Positions 28,295-37,633 of a stretch of DNA of 64,000 bases are shown here, piece by piece; the stretch's first letter is position 1, and each line of letters starts with the position of its first letter. Both the position numbers and the translations under genes were made by a program. This DNA comes from an uncultured Treponema sp. (GTDB lineage Bacteria; Spirochaetota; Spirochaetia; Treponematales; Treponemataceae). Below the pieces are notes generated by a model. It ran no database searches and had not been told where the DNA came from. It saw only the letters and a list, made by a program, of their open reading frames with translations. The stretch is taken from contig CAMJZA010000007.1 of assembly GCA_946410085.1 (NCBI GenBank), positions 1 through 64,000 on the forward strand, given 5' to 3'.

Positions 28295-29878
28295 ATGGGT
28301 TTACGCCTTTTCAATACGATGGGACGCGAAATGCAGGATTTCGTGCCGATTACGGAAGGCTTTGCCGGCTTCTACGGCTGCGGCCCCACCGTCTACAACT
28401 ACGCCCACATCGGCAACCTGCGGGCCTACGTCTTTCTGGACACGCTTGACCGAACGCTGACCTTCCTAGGCTACGATAAAAAGCACGTGATGAACATCAC
28501 CGACATAGGCCACCTGACCGGAGACTCGGACGAAGGCGAGGACAAGATGCTTAAGACCGCACAGGAGCGGCACGAGAGCGTGCTGGAAGTGGCACAGTTC
28601 TATACGGACGCCTTCCTGTCCGACATAGACAGCCTGAACATCATCCGCCCGGACGTCATCTGCCGGGCGACCGACCACATACCGGAGATGATTGACCTCA
28701 TCAAGCGGATTGAGGCAAACGGACACACCTACATGGCGGGCGGCAACCTCTACTACGACGTGTCCACCTACCCCCGCTACGGCGACCTCGCCGGGCTGGA
28801 CATGGACAAGCTCAAGGCGGGTGCCCGGATCGACATTGACCGGAACAAGCGCAGCCCCTACGACTTCGTCCTCTGGTTCACCAAGAGCAAGTTCGAGAAT
28901 CAGGCCATGAGCTGGGACTCTCCCTGGGGACGGGGCTATCCCGGCTGGCACATCGAGTGCTCGGCAATGAGCATGAAGTACCTGGGCGAGCACTTTGACA
29001 TCCACACGGGCGGCATTGACCACATCCCCATTCACCACACGAACGAGATTGCCCAGAGCGAGGGCGCGACCGGCACAAAATGGGTCAACTACTGGCTGCA
29101 CAACGAGTTCCTCGTCGTGGCAAAGGATTCGAAGGGGGTGAAGGATTCCGGCGATTCTGAGGGCGGCGCAAAAATGTCCAAGTCTTCCGGTAACTTTCTG
29201 CGCCTTCAGACGTTACTAGATAAAGGTTTTTCTCCGCTGGACTACCGCTTTTTCCTGCTCGGCACCCATTACCGCAAGCAGATTTACTTCAGCGATGAGG
29301 CAATGACGGGCGCAAAGAAGGGCCGCGAGGCTCTCGTACAGCGGATTGTCCGCCTCGCACAGAACGCAGGAAAGGATACGCTTGCAGGTCTGGCCGATAA
29401 AACGTATGCAAAAGGGGAAGCGGCCGGCCTGACCGGTCTGTCCGGAAAGGCAGCCGAATACCTGAACGGCTTCCGCGCCGGAGTGGAAAATGACCTTTCG
29501 ACCCCCGTCGCCCTGAGCCAGATACAGAAGGCGGTCAAGGACTCTTCCCTTGCTCCGGCGGAAGCGCTGGAACTGGTCGCGAGGATGGACAGCGTGACGG
29601 GCCTGAATCTGCTGAAGTCCGCCCTCGAAGCGGAAACGGCAGCGGCAGCAAGCCTCAGGACGGATGCCGCCGCCGGTACGGGAGCAGGCAATCCGGCTTC
29701 TGCCGGAAGCAGCGCCGCAGACCCCGAGGCAGCCGAAATCGATGCGCTCGTGGCAGAACGGCAGCAAGCAAAGGCCGAAAAGAACTTTGCCCGGGCGGAC
29801 GAGATCCGCAGGGAGCTTGCCGGCAGGGGCATAACGCTGACGGACACCCCGAACGGCCCCGTGTGGAAGCGGGCCTGA
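28295..29878 (+). CDS. cysS: Cysteinyl-tRNA synthetase
   Basis: [40 protein letters not shown]. Confidence 0.96.
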   Translation: MGLRLFNTMGREMQDFVPITEGFAGFYGCGPTVYNYAHIGNLRAYVFLDTLDRTLTFLGYDKKHVMNITDIGHLTGDSDEGEDKMLKTAQERHESVLEVAQFYTDAFLSDIDSLNIIRPDVICRATDHIPEMIDLIKRIEANGHTYMAGGNLYYDVSTYPRYGDLAGLDMDKLKAGARIDIDRNKRSPYDFVLWFTKSKFENQAMSWDSPWGRGYPGWHIECSAMSMKYLGEHFDIHTGGIDHIPIHHTNEIAQSEGATGTKWVNYWLHNEFLVVAKDSKGVKDSGDSEGGAKMSKSSGNFLRLQTLLDKGFSPLDYRFFLLGTHYRKQIYFSDEAMTGAKKGREALVQRIVRLAQNAGKDTLAGLADKTYAKGEAAGLTGLSGKAAEYLNGFRAGVENDLSTPVALSQIQKAVKDSSLAPAEALELVARMDSVTGLNLLKSALEAETAAAASLRTDAAAGTGAGNPASAGSSAADPEAAEIDALVAERQQAKAEKNFARADEIRRELAGRGITLTDTPNGPVWKRA

Positions 29879-29903
29879 CGAAACGAAGCAAAGAAATAAA
29901 GGA

Positions 29904-29936
29904 TTTCTTAGAAAATCTAAAGAACTTTCTTAGAAA
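29904..29936 (+). promoter_or_regulatory. Pair of near-palindromic TTTCTTAGAAA sites, 22 bp apart, upstream of the ECF sigma gene
   Basis: TTTCTTAGAAAATCTAAAGAACTTTCTTAGAAATCT. Confidence 0.5.
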
Positions 29937-29958
29937 TCTGTAACTGAAAGAGGACAAT

Positions 29959-30519
29959 GTGGGTTCTATAGACAAAGAAGCGGCAGAAAAAGCTGAAATA
30001 CACTGCGCTGATTCAGCCGACTTCAAGAGGCTTTACGATGCGACGATGAGCCTGCTGTTCAAGATTTCTTTCCGAATCGTGAACGACGAGGAGGCCGCAG
30101 AAGACCTGGTACATGATTCCTTCATCAAGGCAAACGAAAAGGAACTGGTGTTCCCGACGCTTGATGATGCGAAGTTCTGGTTGATTCGGGTCGTAAAGAA
30201 CGCTTCGCTTAACTATGCCAAGCGCAAGGTCAGGGAAGCAAAGGCTTACCACAAGGCTCTCTACGAGGGCCGCCAGGAAATGGAAAGCGGTGAGACTGAG
30301 CTTCTGAAGAAAGAGACCATTGAGAAGGCAAAGGAAGCGCTGGAAAAGCTGCCGCCGAAATTGCGTGAAGTACTGGTACTTCGGGAATACGGCGGCATGA
30401 ATTACAAGGAAATCGGAAAGATCCTGGGCATCACGGAAGGAAACGTGAAAGTCAGGGTTTTTAGAGCCAGAGAGCAACTATTGAAGTATATAGGAGAAGA
30501 AGATGTTTACCTGTCCTAA
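29959..30519 (+). CDS. ECF-type RNA polymerase sigma factor
   Basis: DLVHDSFIKA, LPPKLREVLVLREYGGMNYKEIGKILGITEGNVKVRVFRAREQL; GTG start. Confidence 0.9.
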   Translation: MGSIDKEAAEKAEIHCADSADFKRLYDATMSLLFKISFRIVNDEEAAEDLVHDSFIKANEKELVFPTLDDAKFWLIRVVKNASLNYAKRKVREAKAYHKALYEGRQEMESGETELLKKETIEKAKEALEKLPPKLREVLVLREYGGMNYKEIGKILGITEGNVKVRVFRAREQLLKYIGEEDVYLS

Positions 30520-31264
30520 CAAAGACCTGCATTCAGTGTACCTTGACGGAGAACTTTCAGCCGAGTACAAGGCAAAATATGAGGAGCACGTAAAGAACTG
30601 CCCCAAGTGTCAGGCTGCACTCAAGAAGCTCGAGGCTGCCCGTGACCTGCTCAAGGCCGACAGCGAGACGATTACGATGAGCGAGCGCGACATGGCATCC
30701 AGCTTTGAGCGCCTCCAGTCACGCCTCTCCTATAAGAAGATCCTGAAGCCGCTCACGATGAGCGACGGTGCAAAGAGCGTTTTCAAGGACGTGCTCGTCG
30801 GTGCATCCGCAGCAGCAGTCATCGCCGCCGTCATACCGGCAAAGACGAAGACCGTCATCCAGCAGGTTGCCCAGTCCGACTTCAAGCCGGTTGCCCGCAT
30901 GACTTCGCTCGACATGCCGGCGGAAGTCCAGGTTGAAGGCTCCGTCACTCCTGCAAGTGTCGTCGGCTTCCTCGCAGACGAGAACACCCGGGCACTTTCC
31001 CGCGCACAGTACACGGGCGAGTCCCTGCCCCGCACTGCAATGCCCTTTGACGCATCGGTACTTGCAAGCAGCCCTGAAGTCGATGTCGCAGCACCTGTCC
31101 TCGGAACGACCGTTGCCATCCCTCATGCCGCACCCGCACTGACCAGCTACGACGTATTCCTGCCGGTCGAAGCCGAAGATGCAAAGGCAAAGGAGAAGCA
31201 GTCCGGTTTTTTTCTCCATCTGTCGTCGCCTCTCTTTACCATTGATATAGAGAAAAAAGAGTAG
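30503..31264 (+). CDS. Anti-sigma factor, zf-HC2 type
   Basis: SVYLDGELSAEYKAKYEEHVKNCPKCQ; overlaps sigma gene. Confidence 0.8.
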   Translation: MFTCPNKDLHSVYLDGELSAEYKAKYEEHVKNCPKCQAALKKLEAARDLLKADSETITMSERDMASSFERLQSRLSYKKILKPLTMSDGAKSVFKDVLVGASAAAVIAAVIPAKTKTVIQQVAQSDFKPVARMTSLDMPAEVQVEGSVTPASVVGFLADENTRALSRAQYTGESLPRTAMPFDASVLASSPEVDVAAPVLGTTVAIPHAAPALTSYDVFLPVEAEDAKAKEKQSGFFLHLSSPLFTIDIEKKE

Positions 31265-31270
31265 TTCGAC

Positions 31271-32944
31271 GTGGGCTTTTTCAAGTCTTACTTAAGGCTC
31301 CTGAGAACCAAAGCGTCTGTACGTTTTGGTTCTTTTTTTTCCATAGTCATCCTCGCCATAGCCGCAAGCTGGTTTTTCGGGCTGGAAAACCTGAAAAGCA
31401 GGAAAGCGGTCATTACGGGCATTGACCCGGCCATCGGTTCCAGCGAGGAACTTATGACGATTAGCGGCGAAAACTTCGGGGACACGCAGGAAGAATCCTA
31501 CGTCAGCATTGCGGGCTTCCGCGTTACCTCAAGCCACTACGTTTCCTGGAGCGACCGGGAAATCAGGCTGCGCATCCCCTACAACGTGCAGGACGGGCTG
31601 GTCAAGGTCATCACCCGGCGGGGAGAGTCCGAACCGTCCTTCTTCGCAAACCGCTCAAACATCCCCGAAAGCGTCCGCGCTGACCTGCAGAACAGCCTCC
31701 CCCTCATTTCACGGATTGAACCGGAAGAAGCAGCCCCCGGGGACCTGATAACCATAAAGGGGTCCAACTTCGGCGTTTCCCGCTACAGTTCCGACATCCT
31801 GTTTACGGCAAACCGGGAAAACGAGCCGTCTGCAACGATTGCGGCATCGTCCAGCGAATACCCCTGGAACTACTGGAGCGACAATGAAATACGCGTCCGT
31901 GTTCCCGACGGGGCTGCGACCGGGGTCATTCTGGTCAGGACCGCAAAGGGAACGAGCCGGGGGGCTTCCTTCAAGGTTTCCTTTGCCGCCGGAAAAAAGG
32001 CCTACCGCGACAAGCGGAGTTATGTCGTTCAGACCGCCCTCGACATAGAGAACGAGCAGGATGCCCCGCTCGGCGAAATTACCCTCTACATGCCCCGCCC
32101 CGCCCTCTCGGCAGCCCAGCCGTCTGCCGTCTACCGGGAAGTCAAGCCTGACGCCCTCATAGACAACGACAAGGACGAAATCATCTTCCGGACCCGGGAG
32201 ATGGCAGGGAAAGGCGGCAAGCAGTCCTTTTCCGCCAGTGCGGTCATAACGGTCTACGGCGTGGAATCGAGCATCAACGAAAAGAAGATTGCCGCCTACT
32301 CCACCGAAACCCTGAACCTCTACAAGTCCTACCTGGCCGCAGACCAGCAGATTCCGTCAGACCGGCAGGAAATCACGGAACTGGCGGCGGCGGTAACCGG
32401 CAAGGAGAAGAACCCCTATAAAAAGGCCCGGCTGCTCTACGACTCCATGCGGGAAAACTACAAGCTGCAGGCAACGCTGCGGACCGGCATGGCAGACCCG
32501 ATTGACCTGCTCAAGCGGAAGTCGGGCGACTGCTTTGACTTCGCCGCCGTCTATGCGGCCCTCTGCAGGAGCGCAGGCATCGCAGCCGTTCAGGTGACCG
32601 GCGTCGTCATTGACAACAAGGGGGACAGCCACACCCACAGCTGGACGGAACTGTACCTGGAAGACTTCGGCTGGTTTCCGGTGGACCTTTCCCTTGCCTG
32701 CGGCCTCAAGTACAACGGCTTTCCCGAACGGGAGGACTGCGAGGCATACTACTTCGGCAACATGGACAACCACCACATTGCCTACAGCAGGGGCATCAAG
32801 ACGATCAAGTCGTCCCTGTCCAACACGAGGCTTGTCCGCCGGCCGCGGAGCTATGCCCTGCAGACCCTCTGGGAAGAGTCAACGGCACGGGAAGCAAGCT
32901 ACAGTTCATACTGGACGGATCCGATAATCAGCGGAATTTATTAG
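31271..32944 (+). CDS. IPT/TIG-domain plus transglutaminase-like protein, membrane anchored
   Basis: ITGIDPAIGSSEELMTISGENFG repeats; GDCFDFAAVYAALCRSAGI, HTHSWTELYLEDFGWFPVD. Confidence 0.85.
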   Translation: MGFFKSYLRLLRTKASVRFGSFFSIVILAIAASWFFGLENLKSRKAVITGIDPAIGSSEELMTISGENFGDTQEESYVSIAGFRVTSSHYVSWSDREIRLRIPYNVQDGLVKVITRRGESEPSFFANRSNIPESVRADLQNSLPLISRIEPEEAAPGDLITIKGSNFGVSRYSSDILFTANRENEPSATIAASSSEYPWNYWSDNEIRVRVPDGAATGVILVRTAKGTSRGASFKVSFAAGKKAYRDKRSYVVQTALDIENEQDAPLGEITLYMPRPALSAAQPSAVYREVKPDALIDNDKDEIIFRTREMAGKGGKQSFSASAVITVYGVESSINEKKIAAYSTETLNLYKSYLAADQQIPSDRQEITELAAAVTGKEKNPYKKARLLYDSMRENYKLQATLRTGMADPIDLLKRKSGDCFDFAAVYAALCRSAGIAAVQVTGVVIDNKGDSHTHSWTELYLEDFGWFPVDLSLACGLKYNGFPEREDCEAYYFGNMDNHHIAYSRGIKTIKSSLSNTRLVRRPRSYALQTLWEESTAREASYSSYWTDPIISGIY

Positions 32945-33009
32945 GGCTGCCCGGAAGCGAACCGCGTTTCCAGACGGCCCGATTAACCCCATTACAGGAG
33001 CTATACGAT

Positions 33010-33738
33010 ATGCAGACAAAAGTATTGAGTGTGGGCGGTTCAATCATCGCACCTTCAGAGCCGGATACGAACTTTCTCGAACAGTTTTCAAAGATGGTCA
33101 TTGACTGGCTGAACACGAACAGCGAAACCCGCCTTATCCTCGTCGCAGGCGGCGGCGGACCGGCACGGATGTACCAGGGAGCCTTCCGCGACCTGCAGGG
33201 CAAGCTGCAGGGAATCGGGTCAAAGAAGCTCTACGAGAGCGAGACGGAAGTAAATGCGGCAGCCGACTGGATCGGCATTATGGCAACGAGAATCAACGCC
33301 CAGCTGCTCAAGGCGGCATTCGGCTCCCTCTGCTGCCAGAACATCGTCATTGACCCGACCAAGGTGACGGACTTCACCGACCGCATCCTCGTCGCGGCAG
33401 GCTGGAAGCCGGGCTTCTCGTCCGACAACGACGCCGTCCTGCTTGCGGAACGCTTTGGTGCGACGACCGTCGTCAACCTGTCGAACATCGAGAAGGTCTA
33501 CACCGACGATCCCCGCAAGAACCCGGACGCAAAGCCGCTCGACAGCATTTCATGGGCGGACTTCCGCAAGATGGTCGGCGACGAGTGGGTACCGGGCAAG
33601 AACTGCCCCTTTGACCCCATCGCAAGCAAGAAAGCCGAGGCACTGGGACTCACCGTCATCTGCGCCTCCGGGCATGACATCAAGAACATCCGCGCCATAC
33701 TGGACGGAAACAACTATACAGGAACGACAATACGATGA
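33010..33738 (+). CDS. pyrH: UMP kinase (amino acid kinase family)
   Basis: LSVGGSIIAP, LVAGGGGPARMYQ, FGATTVVNLSNIEKVYTDDPRKNPDAK. Confidence 0.85.
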   Translation: MQTKVLSVGGSIIAPSEPDTNFLEQFSKMVIDWLNTNSETRLILVAGGGGPARMYQGAFRDLQGKLQGIGSKKLYESETEVNAAADWIGIMATRINAQLLKAAFGSLCCQNIVIDPTKVTDFTDRILVAAGWKPGFSSDNDAVLLAERFGATTVVNLSNIEKVYTDDPRKNPDAKPLDSISWADFRKMVGDEWVPGKNCPFDPIASKKAEALGLTVICASGHDIKNIRAILDGNNYTGTTIR

Positions 33739-34397
33739 TGACAGACAGCATTCCATGCAGGCCCCCCCGCTGCAGCCGGCTTCCCCTTCCCGAAGCAGCA
33801 GCCGGCCGGGCATTTCACCGGCTCCGGGCCTTCGCCCTTATCCTCATTGCCCTGATACTGACGGGCTGTGTTACGCCGGGCGGCAGGACAGGACAGTACT
33901 GCGAGCGGACCCTCGCCGAAGCAGGCGTCAAGAACGCAAAGCAGCTCGTCAATTTTTTCATGGCGAATAACCCCGATGCAGACCGGAAGCAGGTTACCCG
34001 GCTCGCCAAGTATTACATCAGCGAAGCACGGACCGAAGGCATCAACAGCGACTGTGCCTGGGTACAGATGTGTCTGGAAACCGGCTGGCTCAAGTTTACG
34101 GGACTGGTCAAGCCCGAAATGCACAACTACTGCGGACTCGGCGCAATCAGCGCGGAGCAGCCGGGCGTCAGCTTTGCAAGCGAGCAGCTGGGGGTCCGGG
34201 CGCACATCCAGCACCTGCACGCATACGCAACACCGGAAAACGTGCGGCTCGTGAACGAGCTGATTGACCCCCGCTATAAATGGGTCCTTCCCCGGGGCAA
34301 GGCGCCCACGGTCAGGGAACTTGCCGGAACCTGGGCCGCAGATCCCGAGTACGGCAGAAAGCTTGAGGGCCTGCTGGCCCGTCTGGAAAAGTTCTAG
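33735..34397 (+). CDS. Glucosaminidase-domain lipoprotein
   Basis: LILTGC lipobox; CLETGWLKFTGLVKPEMHNYCGLGAI. Confidence 0.82.
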   Translation: MMTDSIPCRPPRCSRLPLPEAAAGRAFHRLRAFALILIALILTGCVTPGGRTGQYCERTLAEAGVKNAKQLVNFFMANNPDADRKQVTRLAKYYISEARTEGINSDCAWVQMCLETGWLKFTGLVKPEMHNYCGLGAISAEQPGVSFASEQLGVRAHIQHLHAYATPENVRLVNELIDPRYKWVLPRGKAPTVRELAGTWAADPEYGRKLEGLLARLEKF

Positions 34398-34607
34398 GGC
34401 AATTAAAAGCTACGGACATTTCCCCGGATTTGCGGTATACTGAGAACAGAATGCTGCTGTCCGGGGACATCCCGGGTTGCCCACTCTCCCGAAACACAAC
34501 AAGATTTGCTTCGTCCCGCAAGAGCCTACGACACAGCCCCAGGCAGGCTGTCACAGGCTTATGGAGAGGAGCAAACAAGAATCTCAGAAAGTCATAACAC
34601 AGATGTT

Positions 34608-35252
34608 TTAATCGTCCATCCAGGAGGAATTTATTTCTACCACTTTTCCATCCTCGAAATAGACATAGAGCACATACCAGGCGAAATCACCAAAGAAACA
34701 AGCCCCATCCTCCGTAAAACTCATGCAATTATTGTGTTCCCAAAGGGGCTTGCCGACCAAGCTCAAAACTTCATCCCGTCCCATACCGATTTTGAGTTGC
34801 GGAACATTATAGGGATTGAAAGTTTCCGAATGACCTGTGTCAATCAAAGGAGCATAAATGCACTGTGTTTCACACCCGGTAAGGGAAAATGAAGAAAAAA
34901 CGAATAAGATTACAAACAGAGGAATTTCCAGAAACAAGAATATAAATCCCAAACCTGTGAAAAGAGATTTTCGTAGTATTACAGCGGAAATGACAAACGC
35001 AACGAAACTGAGGCCCATTGTAAAATCGACGAAATATTCAGGGAAGCTGTATCCGCTGAATGCATTCCCGCATATAGCGGCTATAAGCTCCTTATCCCGT
35101 GTCAAATATGAAACAGTTCCAAAAATCAAACCAAAGAAAGCAGAAAGAACAAACCCAATGACAATAAAAGCAAAGAACGCTAAGAATTTTAGCAGAAGTC
35201 TTTTTCCGACGGATTTAACAGTGGACTTCATCAAGTGCTTTTCCCCATCCAC
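34608..35252 (-). CDS. Hypothetical membrane protein in an AT-rich island
   Basis: Four hydrophobic segments; lower GC than flanks. Confidence 0.6.
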   Translation of the reverse strand: MDGEKHLMKSTVKSVGKRLLLKFLAFFAFIVIGFVLSAFFGLIFGTVSYLTRDKELIAAICGNAFSGYSFPEYFVDFTMGLSFVAFVISAVILRKSLFTGLGFIFLFLEIPLFVILFVFSSFSLTGCETQCIYAPLIDTGHSETFNPYNVPQLKIGMGRDEVLSLVGKPLWEHNNCMSFTEDGACFFGDFAWYVLYVYFEDGKVVEINSSWMDD

Positions 35253-35383
35253 ATCTTACCATGGCAGAAGCGGGAAATCAACGCCCGCTCCATTTTCCGC
35301 CCATCCCCCCCTCATCCTCCGCCCGCCGGACTGTCTGCCGCCCCGTCCTTGCAACTTGCCCCGCATTCCAGTATCATAGCGCT

Positions 35384-36559
35384 ATGAACGAACTGCTACT
35401 GAAATACGGGGTTAATCCCAACCAGAAGCCCGCGAGGGTCTTTGTGGAAAGCGGCGACCTGCCCATCACCGTGGTGAACGGGCGGCCCGGATATATAAAC
35501 CTGCTGGACGCACTCAACGGCTGGCAGCTGGTCAAGGAGATGAAGGAGGCGACGGGACTGCCGTCTGCAACCTCATTCAAGCACGTGTCCCCCGCCGGAG
35601 CTGCCTGCGGCAAGCCCCTTTCCCCCACATTGCGGAGCATCTATTTCATTGAAGACGGACTGGAGCTTTCACCGCTCGCCTGTGCCTACGCCCGCGCACG
35701 GGGAGCCGACCGGATGTCCTCCTTCGGAGACTTCATCGCCCTGTCCGACACCTGCGACCGTGCAACCGCACTCCTCATAAAGAAGGAAGTCTCCGACGGC
35801 ATCATCGCCCCCGGCTACGATGCGGACGCGCTTGAAATCCTGAAGGCAAAGAAGAAGGGCGGCTACTGCATCATCCAGATTGACAAGGACTATACGCCGC
35901 CTGAGATTGAACGCAAGATGGTCTTCGGCGTGAACTTTGAGCAGGGCCATAACTTCATCAGGCTCGATGCAGACTGCCTCAAGAACATCGTCACGAAGAA
36001 CAAGAACCTGTCCAAGGAAGAAATCGACAACCTCCTCGTTTCGCTGATTATCCTCAAGTACACACAGTCAAACTCCGTCTGCTACGTCAAGGACGGGCAG
36101 GCCATCGGCATCGGGGCCGGACAGCAGAGCCGCATCCACTGTACCCGTCTTGCCGGCGACAAGGCGGACAAGTGGTGGCTGCGCCAGAGTCCCCGCGTGC
36201 TCGAGCTCCCCTTCATCGATGACATCAGGCGGCCCGACCGCGACAACACGATCGATGTCTACACCGGCGACGACGCAGACGATGTCTTGCGTGACGGCGA
36301 GTGGCAGAAGTTCTTCAAGACTAGGCCCGCCCCCTTTACGCGCGAAGAGCGGCTGGACTGGATAAAGCAGAACACGGACGTCGCCGTCGGCAGTGACGCA
36401 TTCTTCCCCTTCGGCGACAACATTGAACGGGCCCACCGGAGCGGTGCACGGGTCGTCGCCCAGCCGGGAGGCTCCATCCGCGATGACGACGTCATTGCCG
36501 CCTGCGACAAGTACGGCATGACGATGGCATTCACCGGCATACGGCTGTTCCACCACTAA
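35384..36559 (+). CDS. AICAR formyltransferase (PurH-like, transformylase domain only)
   Basis: MNELLLKYGVNPNQKPARVF, FKHVSPAGAACG, NSVCYVKDGQAIGIGAGQQSR. Confidence 0.9.
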   Translation: MNELLLKYGVNPNQKPARVFVESGDLPITVVNGRPGYINLLDALNGWQLVKEMKEATGLPSATSFKHVSPAGAACGKPLSPTLRSIYFIEDGLELSPLACAYARARGADRMSSFGDFIALSDTCDRATALLIKKEVSDGIIAPGYDADALEILKAKKKGGYCIIQIDKDYTPPEIERKMVFGVNFEQGHNFIRLDADCLKNIVTKNKNLSKEEIDNLLVSLIILKYTQSNSVCYVKDGQAIGIGAGQQSRIHCTRLAGDKADKWWLRQSPRVLELPFIDDIRRPDRDNTIDVYTGDDADDVLRDGEWQKFFKTRPAPFTREERLDWIKQNTDVAVGSDAFFPFGDNIERAHRSGARVVAQPGGSIRDDDVIAACDKYGMTMAFTGIRLFHH

Positions 36560-36651
36560 AAGAGAACGCGGGTGCGTTTTCCTTCAGTAACGGGCTTCGG
36601 GACGCGCTGCGCCCCGAAGCTCACATGCAATTCTGTATATTCTGACATACT

Positions 36652-37305
36652 ATGTACAACTACATTTTCTTCGACTTCGACGGTACGCTCTTTGACACGT
36701 CGGAGGGCGTATTCAAGTCCTTTGACCGCGTCGTGGAGCACTACGGCATAGAGCTTGCCGACAGGAGCGTCTACAACACGATGATAGGCCCGCCCCTGCG
36801 CGAGAGCTTTACCCGCGTCTTCCATTTTAAGGAAGCAGAACTTGCCCCCGCAATGGCGGTCTACCGCGACTACTACCAGAAGCAGGGCATGTTTGAAGTC
36901 CGCGCCTACGACGGTATCGTAGACTGCATCAAGGCCCTCCGCGCAGCGGGTAAGAAAGTCTATGTCGCAACGAGCAAGCCCGAGCTCTACGCCAGGCAGA
37001 TCCTCGAAAAGCAGGGCATGCTTGACCTGTTCGACTTTGTCGGCGGCAGCGACCTTGCGGAAAAAGACCGGGTAAACAAGGTGGACATCATCAACTACGT
37101 ACTTGCAAACGAAGGCCTTGCTGACCGCAAGGCGGAGTGCGTCATGGTCGGCGATACCCGCTTTGACATGGAAGGCGCTGCCAAAGCCGGGCTTGACACG
37201 ATCGGCGTGCTCTACGGCTTCGGCTCCCGTGAAAGCCTTGAACAGTCAGGAGCAAAGTTCATCGCCCCCAGCCCCGCCGACGTCACGCAGCTGCTGCTGA
37301 AGTAA
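36652..37305 (+). CDS. HAD-family phosphatase (Gph-like)
   Basis: FFDFDGTLFDTSEG, VATSKPE, MVGDTRFDMEGA. Confidence 0.9.
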   Translation: MYNYIFFDFDGTLFDTSEGVFKSFDRVVEHYGIELADRSVYNTMIGPPLRESFTRVFHFKEAELAPAMAVYRDYYQKQGMFEVRAYDGIVDCIKALRAAGKKVYVATSKPELYARQILEKQGMLDLFDFVGGSDLAEKDRVNKVDIINYVLANEGLADRKAECVMVGDTRFDMEGAAKAGLDTIGVLYGFGSRESLEQSGAKFIAPSPADVTQLLLK

Positions 37306-37365
37306 GACCGGCTCACCGTTCAGGCCCCCTGCAGGTCTGAGCGTATGCCGGGCCTGCAGGCATAC

Positions 37366-37394
37366 TTGACATTTTTTTTCATTCCCGCTAGGAT
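37366..37394 (+). promoter_or_regulatory. Sigma-70-like promoter upstream of short ORF
   Basis: TTGACA-17 nt-TAGGAT. Confidence 0.6.
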
Positions 37395-37443
37395 TCCCGC
37401 TAGATTGATAAAGTCTAAATCATCTTGAACGGAGGTTACTCCC

Positions 37444-37509
37444 ATGGATACCAGTGCAATAGTCGCTTTTAAGTGTGGAATGACGCTCCTTTCACGCAAG
37501 ACGAAGTAA
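37444..37509 (+). CDS. Short ORF/leader peptide candidate MDTSAIVAFKCGMTLLSRKTK
   Basis: GGAGG 8 nt before ATG; 21 codons; promoter upstream, hairpin downstream. Confidence 0.6.
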   Translation: MDTSAIVAFKCGMTLLSRKTK

Positions 37510-37547
37510 ATTCCCGCTTAAAAGTATCAGCATTTCCTCGCAAACGT

Positions 37548-37572
37548 CCGCACATCCCCCTACGTGCGTTTT
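37548..37572 (+). terminator. Weak terminator/attenuator-like hairpin before ABC exporter operon
   Basis: CGCAC-ATCCCCCTAC-GTGCG-TTTT. Confidence 0.5.
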
Positions 37573-37633
37573 GTCGTGTTCGGCATTCTTCATGTGTGCA
37601 TGCCGAATCGTACAGCTATCTGTATTGATTGTT

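Noticed and set aside
31333-31340. T8 tract near the start of the transglutaminase gene as a phase-variation switch
   Set aside because: Gene is intact, there is no paralog in an alternate state, and T8 alone is weak evidence
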